Below are positions 27,315 through 36,338 of a DNA stretch of 64,000 nucleotides, piece after piece. Each line of letters starts with the position of its first letter. Position 1 is the stretch's first letter. The notes under the pieces are model-generated. The model did no database searches and had not been told where the DNA came from. It was given only the letters and a program-made list of their open reading frames with translations. Source of the DNA: Fulvimarina pelagi HTCC2506 (GTDB taxonomy: Bacteria; Pseudomonadota; Alphaproteobacteria; Rhizobiales; Rhizobiaceae); NCBI RefSeq assembly GCF_000153705.1, contig NZ_DS022272.1, positions 3,325,449-3,389,448 of the forward strand. Direction: 5' to 3'. The position numbers and the translations under genes are program-made.

Positions 27315-28175
27315 ATGAAACGTCTGCACATCCTCGCGTCTGCACTGACGCTCTCCGCCGCGACCATCACCGCGAATGGCGCCTTCGCCGCATGCTCCGA
27401 TGAACTCGCGGAATTGAAGGAGCAGGTCGGTTCGATGGCCGCTGCCGGCTCGATGACTGCGGGTACCGATAGCAGCGCTTCAGCCTCGGGCTCGGGCGAG
27501 ATGTCGTCCGGTTCGAGCGATATGGCGGGCGACGCATCCGCGTCGGGCTCGGCTTCAATGAACAGCTCTTCGAGCTCGGATTCGGCGAGCGCATCCAGTG
27601 GAGAATCGATGTCTCCGGACGGCTCCGAAGCCACCCCTGCCGAGGAGACGCCAGGCGGCGTCGATCAAACTGCCGTAACGACGGACGAACCGACCTTTAC
27701 GGCTCAGGGTGATGTCGAAGGCCAGAGTGACACCGAGAATGCGACGGGCGCGCTTAGCGGCGTCGCTCCGACGCCGGCGCTGACCGATGAGGCTTCGGGT
27801 AACGACGACGCTTCGGAGCAGGCCGCTGCGGGCGAAGCGGAACAGCGTGACGAGGGTGAGTCATCGAGCGGCGATATGGCGTCCTCGGACACTGCATCGT
27901 CCGGGTCTACTTCCGCCGACAGCGACATGGCCGCCTCTGACAGCGCCTCCTCGACGGACTCCTCGATGAGCAGCGACTCCGGCTCCGCCGACATGGCAGC
28001 CTCCGGCAGCGCTTCGACGAGTTCCGACTCCCCCTCGATGGCCGAGGGCTCCAGCATGGCCGGCGACCAGCAGATGGTCTCGGCACATCTCGCCGCAGCT
28101 CAGATGGCGCTCGACGAGGGGAATGAGGAGGCTTGCATGGCTGCCGTCGAGCAGGCCCGCGAGTCGATGATGTAA
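27315..28175 (+). CDS. Exported Ser/Ala/Asp-rich low-complexity protein
   Basis: A 286-residue protein with a signal peptide ([20 protein letters not shown], then AA) and a short N-terminal helix ([14 protein letters not shown]). The middle is almost only Ser, Ala, Asp, Gly, Met and Thr, with degenerate units such as [11 protein letters not shown] and [12 protein letters not shown] more ordinary C-terminus ([28 protein letters not shown]) follows. Single Cys residues occur near each end. An excellent GGGAGGAA site precedes the ATG. The function is unknown; a secreted, intrinsically disordered protein is the simplest reading. A hairpin terminator follows. Confidence 0.75.
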   Translation: MKRLHILASALTLSAATITANGAFAACSDELAELKEQVGSMAAAGSMTAGTDSSASASGSGEMSSGSSDMAGDASASGSASMNSSSSSDSASASSGESMSPDGSEATPAEETPGGVDQTAVTTDEPTFTAQGDVEGQSDTENATGALSGVAPTPALTDEASGNDDASEQAAAGEAEQRDEGESSSGDMASSDTASSGSTSADSDMAASDSASSTDSSMSSDSGSADMAASGSASTSSDSPSMAEGSSMAGDQQMVSAHLAAAQMALDEGNEEACMAAVEQARESMM

Positions 28176-28223
28176 GTTTTCCTCGTTCGCCCCTCTGGGC
28201 GATCGAAGGCAAAGACCAAGCTT

Positions 28224-28245
28224 AAGGGGTCCGCGCGGGCCCCTT
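28224..28245 (+). terminator. Hairpin terminator after the Ser-rich gene
   Basis: AAGGGGTCC (28224-28232) pairs with GGGCCCCTT (28237-28245) over 9 bp with one G-U, loop GCGC, followed by a short TTT. The T-run is weak. Confidence 0.6.
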
Positions 28246-28293
28246 TCGCGTCTGGGGTCATCGCAAACACAAAGCTATCTCGAAGGAATCACA

Positions 28294-28734
28294 ATGCGCT
28301 ATCTGCATACGATGGTCCGCGTCAGCGATCTTGATGCCTCGCTCGACTTTTACTGCAACAAGCTCGGCCTGGTGGAGACCAATCGCAAAGAGAGTGAACA
28401 GGGCCGCTTCACGCTCGTATTCCTCGCCGCCCCCGACGACCTGCCGCAGGCGAAAGACACCAAGGCTCCGCTGATGGAGCTCACCTACAACTGGGACCCG
28501 GAAGAATACACCGGCGGACGCAATTTCGGCCATCTCGCTTTTGCGGTCGATGATATCTACGGCACCTGTCAAAAACTGATGGACAACGGCATCATCATCA
28601 ATCGGCCGCCGCGCGACGGGCATATGGCCTTCATCAAGTCCCCCGACGGAATTTCTTTCGAGCTGCTGCAAAAGGGCGACGCTCTCCAGCCGAAGGAGCC
28701 CTGGGCCTCTATGAGCAACACCGGATCCTGGTGA
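28294..28734 (+). CDS. gloA: Lactoylglutathione lyase (glyoxalase I)
   Basis: The 146-residue protein has the two-module VOC fold of glyoxalase [21 protein letters not shown] holds the first metal His (H5), LMELTYNW the first Glu, [14 protein letters not shown] the second His and [10 protein letters not shown] the second Glu. It isomerises the methylglyoxal-glutathione hemithioacetal. Length is normal for the family. It stands alone between two terminators. Confidence 0.93.
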   Translation: MRYLHTMVRVSDLDASLDFYCNKLGLVETNRKESEQGRFTLVFLAAPDDLPQAKDTKAPLMELTYNWDPEEYTGGRNFGHLAFAVDDIYGTCQKLMDNGIIINRPPRDGHMAFIKSPDGISFELLQKGDALQPKEPWASMSNTGSW

Positions 28735-29079
28735 TCGTGGCAGGGTAGGGGCGACATACTCCACAAACCCGCCTCATTCACCAATCATGAACAATTCGTC
28801 ACCGAAGGACGATGCGGGGCCGAAAACCCTCGGCCTCGTTTGACTCTTCGGCAGGACCTGCGCTGATTGTGCACGGTCCGTGATCGGACTTTGAGCGACG
28901 ATCCGCAACGGGCGTCGAGATGCTGACGCTGAATCCATTAGGATAATGCGTCCACGCTGCGGCGACGGTCTTGTCTCCGCGCACAATCGGCCTGAATCGA
29001 TCATGGGGATGATCGAGGCGGGCAAAAGCAGAAGAAGCGGCAGGGGCACGGGCCGTTTTGCTGGAGAGGGATCGATAGA
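28735..29079. other. Intergenic region with a possible terminator for gloA
   Basis: About 345 bp without a supported gene. GGGGCCGA (28816-28823) and TCGGCCTC (28830-28837) can pair over 8 bp and are followed by GTTTG, a weak terminator candidate. The rest should carry the promoter of the M15-type peptidase gene. Confidence 0.4.
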
Positions 29080-30144
29080 GTGACGATCGATGACGCATGC
29101 CGTCCTCAAAATTTCCGTGCGTACACGGCGCAGCACCCGTTAGGGCCCAAGCGTCGAGCAGGGCAGCGACTTTCGAGTTCTTGCGTCCTGCTTGCGACCG
29201 CGCTTACGCTCACTCCGTTGTTGTCAGGCTGCATGTCCGGGATCAGCGACGTCACTTCGTTTGGCCTGACCCAGTCGTCCGAAGTTGCGCAGAACGATGG
29301 CCCGGTCGATGTGAGTGATGCCCCTGAGGTTGACGTTTCCTCCCTCGAGGGTGATGCGGACTCTGGCACGGTAGAGGTCTCCGAAGAAGCGGCCGAAAGG
29401 GTCGCCGCAGCCTCGCCCGGGAACGCGGAAGATCGCGATGGTGCGCTGGTGCCGCTTTCCAACGGCGGCGAGACCGTCGCGGCCTATGCTGGAGGTCGGG
29501 TCGGTGAAGGCGGCTCTGCCAGCGGCGCTTCTTCTGGGGGCGGCCTTTCGCTTTTCCAGTCCCTCTTTGCCCGCAAAGAGGCACGCACGCCTATCGCCAA
29601 CGCAGAGCGCGGAAAGGGACGCCGCGTCGTTCTTAACCGCGAAGGTGCACCGACGAGCGAAGACGGAAGTCTGCCCGGCGTAGATCCAAGTTCCATCTTC
29701 GAGATCGGGCAGCGGGCATCGGCCGACGAAGATGCGCTTGAAGACGCCGCCTATGAGGTGGCTGCGCTCGGCGGTGGCTTCGCGCGCCTCAGTCCAAACG
29801 GATTGAGAGTGCAGCGGGAGAACGTGCGAACCGACTGTTTCCCGCGCCAGCTGGTCGGCATGATCCGCGCCATCGAGCAGCGTTTCGGCCAGCGCGTCGT
29901 CGTTACCTCCGGCTATCGCAGCCCGGAACACAACCGCCGCGTTCGTGGCGCCAAAGCTTCGCAGCACATGGCGTGCAAGGCTGCGGATATCGTCATTCCC
30001 AATGCCAACAACCGGGCTGTCGCCGCCTTCGTGAAGTCGCTGCCTGGCCGCGGCGGGGTCGGCACTTATTGCCACACCAAAGCCATCCACATCGATGTGG
30101 GCCCGAAGCGCGAATGGAATTGGCGGTGTCGCCGTCGCGGCTGA
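29080..30144 (+). CDS. Lipoprotein with a C-terminal M15-type (DacB/YcbK-like) peptidase domain
   Basis: The 354-residue protein starts at GTG 29080 behind GGAGAGGG. A long basic N-region precedes a hydrophobic stretch ending LTPLLSGC, a lipobox, so the mature protein is probably lipid-anchored. Residues 55-240 are acidic and Gly/Ser-rich linker. The last ~110 residues form the peptidase domain: VTSGYRSPEHNRRVRGAKAS, QHMACKAADIVI and HTKAIHIDVG hold the His, Asp and His zinc ligands of peptidase M15. It should cut or remodel peptidoglycan from the membrane. Three Cys in the domain may form a disulfide. Confidence 0.85.
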   Translation: MTIDDACRPQNFRAYTAQHPLGPKRRAGQRLSSSCVLLATALTLTPLLSGCMSGISDVTSFGLTQSSEVAQNDGPVDVSDAPEVDVSSLEGDADSGTVEVSEEAAERVAAASPGNAEDRDGALVPLSNGGETVAAYAGGRVGEGGSASGASSGGGLSLFQSLFARKEARTPIANAERGKGRRVVLNREGAPTSEDGSLPGVDPSSIFEIGQRASADEDALEDAAYEVAALGGGFARLSPNGLRVQRENVRTDCFPRQLVGMIRAIEQRFGQRVVVTSGYRSPEHNRRVRGAKASQHMACKAADIVIPNANNRAVAAFVKSLPGRGGVGTYCHTKAIHIDVGPKREWNWRCRRRG

Positions 30145-30248
30145 ATCGGCGACAAGTCCCTCCGAGTTGCCGAAGGTCCAATTTCTTTGCCCGATTGCGC
30201 ATTCAACGCTTGCAAGATCGGCTCACACCTCGTAGATACCCCCGCGTT

Positions 30249-30324
30249 GCGCCCATCGTCTAGCGGTCTAGGACGCTGCCCTTTCACGGCGGAAACACGG
30301 GTTCGAGTCCCGTTGGGCGTGCCA
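30249..30324 (+). tRNA. tRNA-Glu (anticodon TTC)
   Basis: A 76-base cloverleaf: acceptor GCGCCCA pairs with TGGGCGT (terminal G-U), the anticodon arm CTGCC-CTTTCAC-GGCGG shows anticodon TTC, and ACGGGTTCGAGTCCCGT is the T-arm. The discriminator is G and CCA is encoded at 30322-30324. Confidence 0.95.
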
Positions 30325-30507
30325 ACCTCCCAAGCTATCTCTTCAATTACCGTGGCTGTCTGTCGTGGCTTGCGGCGACGTTTTTCCTGCTATTGCGACT
30401 CTTGCCGCCGACATTCGAAACACGATGCCGAAGGGCCTGATCGTGCTTGTGGCAGCTAACCGGCAGATGCTGCGCGCCGCCGAGTTCCGATCTCAGGATC
30501 TTTGTCT

Positions 30508-30891
30508 TTGAACGACTCGCACGATGATCGCGCCGTTCCGCCCAAAGAAAAGGGCCTGCGCCATCTCTTGCATTCCACGCGCTATACGCTGGCAGGCCTC
30601 GGACGGCTATGGCAGGAACCGGCCTTCCGTCAGGAGGCGCTGGCTTTCGCCGCCGTCGCCATTTGGCATCTCGGCTTTGCTTCGCCGCTCTGGCTAATCC
30701 TACTCCAAGGGGTCGCCGCACTTGCCCTTTTTGCCGTCGAGGCCTTGAACACGGCGATCGAGGAGCTTCTCGACCACATCTCGCCGGGCTTTAGCCGGAC
30801 CGCCAAGCATGGCAAGGATCTCGGCTCTTTCGCCGTCGCCTGCCTTCTCCTCGCCAACGGGCTGATCGCCCTTGCGGCGCCCTTCATCTGA
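30508..30891 (+). CDS. dgkA: Diacylglycerol kinase
   Basis: A 127-residue integral membrane protein with three helices (LAFAAVAIWHLGFASPLWLI, LLQGVAALALFAVEALNTAI and GSFAVACLLLANGLIALAAP). The catalytic signature EALNTAIEELLDHIS and the KDLGSFAV helix are those of prokaryotic DagK, which phosphorylates diacylglycerol for recycling. The TTG at 30508 has AGGA at good distance; TTG 30502 is the alternative. It follows the tRNA gene on the same strand. Confidence 0.9.
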   Translation: MNDSHDDRAVPPKEKGLRHLLHSTRYTLAGLGRLWQEPAFRQEALAFAAVAIWHLGFASPLWLILLQGVAALALFAVEALNTAIEELLDHISPGFSRTAKHGKDLGSFAVACLLLANGLIALAAPFI

Positions 30892-31002
30892 TGTTCGCCA
30901 TGGTGTCAGGCGGCGGACCCCGGTGCTTGCGTCGCGTTCTGGCCCGAACGATACTTCCGAAAAGCCGTCCCGTCCGGGCTGCACAATCGTGAGTTTCGCC
31001 GC

Positions 31003-32061
31003 ATGGATCTTCTCGCCGTCACCCCCGGCCTCATCGCGCTTGTCGTTCTCGTTGTCATTGCGGTCCTGGTGTTGTCCTCGGTCATCAAGATCGTGCCCCA
31101 GGGCTACAACTGGACCGTCGAGAATTTCGGCCGCTACACGCGCACGCTCACGCCCGGTCTCAGCCTGTTGATCCCCTTCATCGAGCGGATCGGCCGCAAG
31201 ATGAACATGATGGAGCAGGTGCTCGACGTGCCGACCCAGGAGGTCATCACACGGGACAATGCATCGGTCGCCGCTGACGGCGTCGCTTTCTACCAGATTC
31301 TCGACGCTCGAGCGGCCGCCTACGAAGTGTCCGGCCTCGAATATGCGATCCTTAATCTGGTCATGACCAATCTCAGATCGGTCATGGGTTCGATGGATCT
31401 CGACGATCTCTTGTCGAACCGTGATTCGATCTCGGAACGCATCCTGCGCGTCGTCGACGACGCCTCGCACACTTGGGGCATCAAGATCACCCGGATCGAA
31501 ATAAAGGACATCAACCCGCCGAAGAACCTTGTCGACGCGATGGCGCGGCAGATGATGGCGGAGCGCGAGAAGCGAGCCGAAATCCTTGAAGCGGAGGGCG
31601 AAAAAAGCGCCGCGATCCTTAGGGCAGAGGGCGAAAAGCAGTCGGCGATCCTCAAAGCGGAAGGCCAGCGCGACGCCGCATTCCGCGATGCCGAAGCGCG
31701 CGAACGCCAGGCTGAAGCCGAGGCGAAGGCGACACAGATGGTCTCGGATGCCATCGCGGCCGGCGATGTCCAGGCCATCAACTATTTCGTCGCGCAAAAA
31801 TACACCGAGGCCCTCGGTCGGATTGCGTCGGCGCCGAACCAGCGCGTCGTTCTGATGCCGATGGAGGCGTCTTCCCTCGCAGGGTCCATCGCGGGCATCG
31901 CAGAGCTCGCGCGGGCGACCTTCGGCGACATGCCGGCGGCCCAGACGCCCCCTACGAACCAGGCGCGGTCGCGGCCGAACCGGCCAAGCGGTCCGAGTGG
32001 TCCGCAGGCCGGCCCGCCGGAATTTACCACTCGCTCGTCATGGGACCGCGACGGAGGCTGA
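31003..32061 (+). CDS. qmcA: SPFH/band-7 membrane protein (QmcA/stomatin type)
   Basis: A 352-residue protein with one N-terminal transmembrane helix (LIALVVLVVIAVLVLSSVIK) followed by the SPFH domain (VPQGYNWTVENFGRY, MMEQVLDVPTQEVITRDNA, GIKITRIEIKDINPP) and a long coiled coil of AEGEK(S/Q)A repeats at residues 195-245. The C-terminus is a Pro/Gly-rich tail. It forms membrane microdomain scaffolds together with NfeD proteins; an nfeD gene starts 4 bp after its stop. Confidence 0.92.
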   Translation: MDLLAVTPGLIALVVLVVIAVLVLSSVIKIVPQGYNWTVENFGRYTRTLTPGLSLLIPFIERIGRKMNMMEQVLDVPTQEVITRDNASVAADGVAFYQILDARAAAYEVSGLEYAILNLVMTNLRSVMGSMDLDDLLSNRDSISERILRVVDDASHTWGIKITRIEIKDINPPKNLVDAMARQMMAEREKRAEILEAEGEKSAAILRAEGEKQSAILKAEGQRDAAFRDAEARERQAEAEAKATQMVSDAIAAGDVQAINYFVAQKYTEALGRIASAPNQRVVLMPMEASSLAGSIAGIAELARATFGDMPAAQTPPTNQARSRPNRPSGPSGPQAGPPEFTTRSSWDRDGG

Positions 32062-32065
32062 GTCG

Positions 32066-32536
32066 ATGCCCGGATCGTTCGAGCCGGAACACTGGTGGTG
32101 GATCGCGGGCTTCTTGCTGCTTGCGCTCGAACTCGCCTCGCCAGGTGTCTATCTGTTATTCTTCGGGCTTGCGGCCCTCGTCGTCGGCACGAACGCCTTT
32201 TTTCTGCCAGACAGCCTCTTCGGCATCAGCCAGCAGTTGATTGCCTTTGCCACCGTTAGCGCCGCGGCGATCTATCTCGGCGGCCGGTGGTATCGTTCGA
32301 GCCGCGGCAAGGGAGACGAGATGCCGGACAATCCGGCGCGCCGGCTCGTCGGGCGCGAAACAGTTCTAACCGAGGCGATTACCTCCGGCCGGGGTCGCGC
32401 GAAGATTGGCGACAGCTGGTGGACCGTCGAAGGCCCGGATCTGCCCGAGGGAACGCGTGTCCGGATCCATGCGGTCTCGGCCAATATCCTGAGCGTCGAG
32501 CCGGTTGAAGTGGTTCGTCCGCCCGACGCTATGTAA
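32066..32536 (+). CDS. NfeD-family membrane protein
   Basis: The 156-residue protein has two or three N-terminal membrane segments (WWWIAGFLLLALELASPGVY, LLFFGLAALVVGTNAFF, LIAFATVSAAAIYLGGRW) and a C-terminal OB-fold (LVGRETVLTEAITSGRGRAK, IGDSWWTVEG, GTRVRIHAVSANILSVEP). It is the truncated NfeD1b type without a protease domain and partners with the SPFH protein. The ATG at 32066 follows GGAGG by 8 bases. Confidence 0.9.
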   Translation: MPGSFEPEHWWWIAGFLLLALELASPGVYLLFFGLAALVVGTNAFFLPDSLFGISQQLIAFATVSAAAIYLGGRWYRSSRGKGDEMPDNPARRLVGRETVLTEAITSGRGRAKIGDSWWTVEGPDLPEGTRVRIHAVSANILSVEPVEVVRPPDAM

Positions 32537-32706
32537 GACTGGCGCTATCTGAAGCACTGCTTCCGCACGGCCGCCGGTAACACGGATAGCGCCTAGACGT
32601 CTTGCCGAACTCGAAGCGACCCACGCGTCGAATTGCCTTCGTCCGGCGATATGACAGGAAACTTCATAACCGCTAGACTGAGATCACCGCTTTTCGGGAT
32701 ACGTCT

Positions 32707-32922
32707 TTGTTTCGGCGGATGAAAAGAGCGCAATTCGCGATGTTCCTGGACGAAAAGAACGAGTGGCATCCACCGGAACCCTCCAGACAGCCCATGTCGC
32801 GCGGCGACAAAATCGTCTGGTGCGTTGTCGTCTTCAACGTTCTCATGCTCTGCTTCGCACCGATGGGGCTTGTACTCTTCCGTCCGGCAGTCGAAGCTGC
32901 CCTTGCCGCATTTGCGGGCTGA
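32707..32922 (+). CDS. Small one-helix membrane protein
   Basis: A 71-residue frame with TTG at 32707 (ATG alternatives at 32719 and 32740). It has a hydrophilic N-terminus (FLDEKNEWHPPEPSR) and one membrane helix (IVWCVVVFNVLMLCFAPMGL). No family is recognised and no strong ribosome site decides the start. The amphipathic pattern and codon usage look genuine. It lies between nfeD and the convergent nickel/cobalt exporter gene. Confidence 0.5.
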   Translation: MFRRMKRAQFAMFLDEKNEWHPPEPSRQPMSRGDKIVWCVVVFNVLMLCFAPMGLVLFRPAVEAALAAFAG

Positions 32923-32951
32923 CATGCCCCTCGGACTCGGGCCCCGAATGT

Positions 32952-34079
32952 CTAGCCCGCGAGAGCGCCGCCCAGGAGGCCAAGCCCGACGAGTGTCAGG
33001 AGGAGGGCGCCTGAAACCTCAAGGCTCCTGCCGAGCATCCCGGCAAAGCGTGTCCTGCGGCCGAAACGCTCGAGCCCGCCGCGACCGAGCACGGTGATCG
33101 CCGCGATGGCGGACACCGTCGTCGCCGTACCGAGCGACATGGCGAAGACCGAGAGGACGCCGCCGGCGTAGAGTTCGTTCAAGAGCGCGAAGGTCAGAAC
33201 GACGATGGCGCCGGTGCAGGGGCGCAGGCCGATGGCAAAGACAGCCGCGAGGCCGGATCGGAGCGTCAGCGGTTGCGATACCGCTTCGGGCGCCGGCATG
33301 TGCGCCCGGCCGCAGTCGCAGGCCTCCGCGCTTTCGGCGCAGACGGTCTCCTTTTCGAAGGCCTCGGCCGCAGCAAATCGCGAGGCGCCCGGAGAGCGCG
33401 CGTCATCCGCGCTGCGCCAATCCGCCATGCCCGCGCCGGAAAAGGCGAGCGAGAGCCCGGTCTCCGGCTTGCGTTTGTAAAGCCGTTGGACAGGTCCGAC
33501 GCTGCGCTGTGCGATCCCTCTAACGATCGGTTCCCGCATCAGCTTTCCCACTGATTTGACGAGCAGATAGAGTCCGACGAGGAGGACGAGCGCATAGGAC
33601 GCGATCTCCGCGCCGTTCGTCGCGTCGGTCATCGAGATGCCGGTGCCGCGCAGCAGATACCATCCACCACCGACGACGAGGAGCGCCGTGAGGCCCTGGA
33701 CGCCTGACGATACGAAGGAAAGCAGGATGCCGCGTCGCAACTGAGCCCGGCTCGCCAGCATGTAGGCCGAGATCACCGCCTTGCCATGGCCCGGACCGGC
33801 GGCATGAAAAATACCGTAGGCGAGCGACAGGGCAACCAGATAGAAAAGAGCGTCGTCCCCGCGTTTCAGACCGACGAGTGCATGGCGAAGCGCGGAAAAG
33901 AACTCGCGCTGCCACACCGCGATCTGGGTGAATATGCCGGAGAAGAGGCCGTCCCCGACCGGAGCGGTGCTGTCCGCCGTGCCGATGCCGAGCGAGGATT
34001 TGGCGAGTGCGTCTGCAACAGGAACCATCGCGACGAGAACGCCGCCGGCGAGGACCCGCGCAACCTGCTTCGCGCTCAA
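32952..34079 (-). CDS. NicO/RcnA-family nickel/cobalt transporter
   Basis: A 375-residue polytopic protein. SLAYGIFHAAGPGHGKAVIS is the family HxxxxGHG motif, followed by ISAYMLASRAQLRRGILLS. The C-terminal half repeats the fold with AVFAIGLRPCTGAIVVLTFA. A loop rich in Cys, His and acidic residues (CAESAEACDCGRAHMP) is a likely metal-sensing segment. I set the start at TTG 34079, which overlaps the DUF1007 stop; the frame is open much further upstream but through the DUF1007 gene. It is coupled to the DUF1007 gene, a pairing common in Rhizobiales for metal transport. Confidence 0.85.
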   Translation of the reverse strand: MSAKQVARVLAGGVLVAMVPVADALAKSSLGIGTADSTAPVGDGLFSGIFTQIAVWQREFFSALRHALVGLKRGDDALFYLVALSLAYGIFHAAGPGHGKAVISAYMLASRAQLRRGILLSFVSSGVQGLTALLVVGGGWYLLRGTGISMTDATNGAEIASYALVLLVGLYLLVKSVGKLMREPIVRGIAQRSVGPVQRLYKRKPETGLSLAFSGAGMADWRSADDARSPGASRFAAAEAFEKETVCAESAEACDCGRAHMPAPEAVSQPLTLRSGLAAVFAIGLRPCTGAIVVLTFALLNELYAGGVLSVFAMSLGTATTVSAIAAITVLGRGGLERFGRRTRFAGMLGRSLEVSGALLLTLVGLGLLGGALAG

Positions 34080-34756
34080 CTCTGTGCCCCGCAGGAGACT
34101 TCGAGCCGAGTCGCCATGACGTCGGCGAACTGGCCGCCTTCTTCGCCGACCTCTTCGTCCGGTCCGAGCGAAGCGATGCTGTCCATCCACTCCTGCGCAG
34201 CTTCGTCTTCGTCCGGAACGTCCAGTGCCTTGCGGCAGCCGTCCGGCAGACCGATCAGCTTGAAGGCGTCGACATCCTTGAAGTCGAAGGCGACGAAGAA
34301 ACTCTCGTCGAAATTGGAGACTTTGATGGGCTGCGTTCGAAGATCGATCTCTTCCGCCACCGGCATCTCGAAGAAGAGGATCAGCTGGCCTTCCTCGAAA
34401 ATCGCATGGACCTTGTCCGGATCTGTGAATTTCACGTCGCGACTGCCGAGTTCGGCGAAGGTGTAGTAGCGCCAGTCGACGATCGACTGACGGATCGTCT
34501 CGCCGACGGCATCGAGTTCCGCCGGATCGAGCGCGCCGTTGGCATTGCTGTCGAAATCGACCACGACCGAAGACGAAAAGAGTTCGTCCATGCGCCATAC
34601 GTTGCGGATCGCGGTGAATCGGCCGGTCTTGTCGCCGACGATCTCCACATTGGATTCGACGAAGACGTGCGGATGGGCAAATGCCGGCATGGAAACGCCC
34701 ATCGCACCCGCGACGATTGCGCCGGCGAAAAGAGCGCGCGCTGTTGGAGTGACCAC
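34076..34756 (-). CDS. DUF1007 periplasmic metal-associated protein
   Basis: The 226-residue protein has a signal peptide (ALFAGAIVAGAMGVSMPAFA) followed at once by HPHVFVESNVEIV, the His-containing mature N-terminus of DUF1007. A further marker is RNVWRMDELFSSSVVVDFD followed by an EF-hand-like acidic loop (SNANGALDPAEL). It probably hands or senses metal for the NicO transporter encoded 4 bp downstream. The metal (Ni, Co, or Zn) is not determined by sequence. Confidence 0.85.
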   Translation of the reverse strand: MVTPTARALFAGAIVAGAMGVSMPAFAHPHVFVESNVEIVGDKTGRFTAIRNVWRMDELFSSSVVVDFDSNANGALDPAELDAVGETIRQSIVDWRYYTFAELGSRDVKFTDPDKVHAIFEEGQLILFFEMPVAEEIDLRTQPIKVSNFDESFFVAFDFKDVDAFKLIGLPDGCRKALDVPDEDEAAQEWMDSIASLGPDEEVGEEGGQFADVMATRLEVSCGAQS

Positions 34757-34845
34757 GGCTGAACCCCTCGTATCCCCTTAGAAAGCTAGGACACGAAAAG
34801 CATGGCCGAAGTTTGAAGAACCCTGTGCTGCAGCGCTCGCGGCCT

Positions 34846-35367
34846 TTACCGCAGGACGCGGACTTCAGCGCCCACATGGACGCGCTCGAAGAGATCCTTC
34901 ACGTCGGCGTTGCGCATGCGGAAGCAGCCCGCCGAGGCCGCACTGCCAATGGAACGCGGATTGTTGGTGCCGTGTATGCGATAAGCCCCCCAACCGAGAT
35001 TGATGGCACGCTCGCCGAGAGGGTTTTTCGGTCCGGGGCCGATCGACTGCGGCAAGCGGGGGTTCCGCTCGCGCATCGACGGCGTCGGAACCCAGGTGGG
35101 CGCCCGCCGCTTGCGTGAGACCCAGCTCTTGCCGAACCACTGCTCGCTCGGTTTGCCAACGGCGATGTCGTAGACCATGGCCTTGCCGGGTCCCGTGACG
35201 AGATAGAGCTTGCGCTCGGCGGTCTTGACGACGATCGTGCCGGGATCGGCATCGGCCTGGAAGCTGATCTCAGGTCGCGGATCGAGCGCCTCGACAGCGG
35301 CATGAACGGGACCCGCGAGGCAAAACGCGAGGGCGGCGGCAAGAGCGGGGCGGAGGATCGTGATCAT
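34846..35367 (-). CDS. L,D-transpeptidase (YkuD domain)
   Basis: The 173-residue protein carries a signal peptide (LAAALAFCLAGPVHAA) and one YkuD domain. YRIHGTNNPRSIGSAASAGC contains the catalytic His and Cys of the HGTx..S.GC motif, followed by FRMRNADVKDLFERV. It should form 3-3 crosslinks or attach proteins to peptidoglycan in the periplasm. Length is typical for short rhizobial members, of which there are many paralogues. Confidence 0.93.
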   Translation of the reverse strand: MITILRPALAAALAFCLAGPVHAAVEALDPRPEISFQADADPGTIVVKTAERKLYLVTGPGKAMVYDIAVGKPSEQWFGKSWVSRKRRAPTWVPTPSMRERNPRLPQSIGPGPKNPLGERAINLGWGAYRIHGTNNPRSIGSAASAGCFRMRNADVKDLFERVHVGAEVRVLR

Positions 35368-35643
35368 GCTGCAGTGCTAGCATGGCTTGCGTGGAACTTG
35401 CGTTAAAGCTCACGCATCGCGCCTCCATCGCCTAACGAGCACGCGATCCGTGTGATATTATGACGACAGGCAGTGGGTGTCTGCGCCGTAATCCCATGCA
35501 GTCATCATGGCCGATGATGTTCCCATCGTCCCTGCTCCCATGCCTATGCCCACGGTTGTCTGACGCCGGCTCGATGCTAGTTCGGAACCAGACGGAAACC
35601 CGCCGCTTTCCTTCCGACTGCTTAACGATAAGGCCGAAACCTG

Positions 35644-36096
35644 ATGAGTCCGCGTTCGCTCACGCTCGAGATCATTGCCGTCCTTTCCGGCACGATCATC
35701 GGAAAACTCGTTTTCGACGGAGTATCGGCTCTCTTCTTCGATGATAGCTTTTTCGATCTTTTCATCTCACCAGGCCGATGGATCGTAGCCCTTGCAACTG
35801 TCGTCCTGTTCTCGATCATCTACCAGAAACTTCCTGCGACGCCTGCTGCGCTCGCATGCCTTCTCGTCGGGACGGTCATTACCTGGACGTTTTTCGGTCT
35901 CGCCTTCGAAAGCGGTCACTCGACGGTTGTCCTGATCTTCATGACGCTTCTCTTCTCGGCGATCGCGCTGCTTACCTATCGCTTTGTTCATGCGAATGCC
36001 GCAGTCCGCCGGGTAGCCAGCGACATGACGGGCAGTGCGGAGGGCGAAGACGCCCCATTGGGCGGCGGGCGGAAAGATGGTCGCTCCGAAGACTGA
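35644..36096 (+). CDS. Small membrane protein of unknown function
   Basis: A 150-residue protein with four predicted membrane helices (LEIIAVLSGTIIGKLVF, WIVALATVVLFSIIY, ALACLLVGTVITWTFFGL, VVLIFMTLLFSAIALLTY) and a charged Gly-rich C-terminus. I recognise no family. It stands between the transpeptidase gene and pheT with its own upstream intergenic space. Confidence 0.6.
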   Translation: MSPRSLTLEIIAVLSGTIIGKLVFDGVSALFFDDSFFDLFISPGRWIVALATVVLFSIIYQKLPATPAALACLLVGTVITWTFFGLAFESGHSTVVLIFMTLLFSAIALLTYRFVHANAAVRRVASDMTGSAEGEDAPLGGGRKDGRSED

Positions 36097-36338
36097 GGAT
36101 GCGGTCGTTGCATGATGCCCTTCGGCTTGCTTCTCCTCCTTTGCCTGTTCTAGTGCGTATCGCTCGCCGTTGCCGCAAAGGCTCCTAGAGTGCGCTCGAG
36201 CCCGTTGTGAACACGCCAGCGGGAACGGCCGTTCCCGTAATCGTCTGAAGGTCCGTCGAGCGAACAATTTCTAGCGTCCACCAGCGTCTCATGCGCGACC
36301 GGTGAACGCGCCGCATCTATTCTGTGGGACGAAGCCCA

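Noticed and set aside
32952..34877. A 641-codon open frame on the minus strand
   Set aside because: The first 266 codons are the antisense-free shadow of the DUF1007 gene in another frame; the real transporter starts at 34079.
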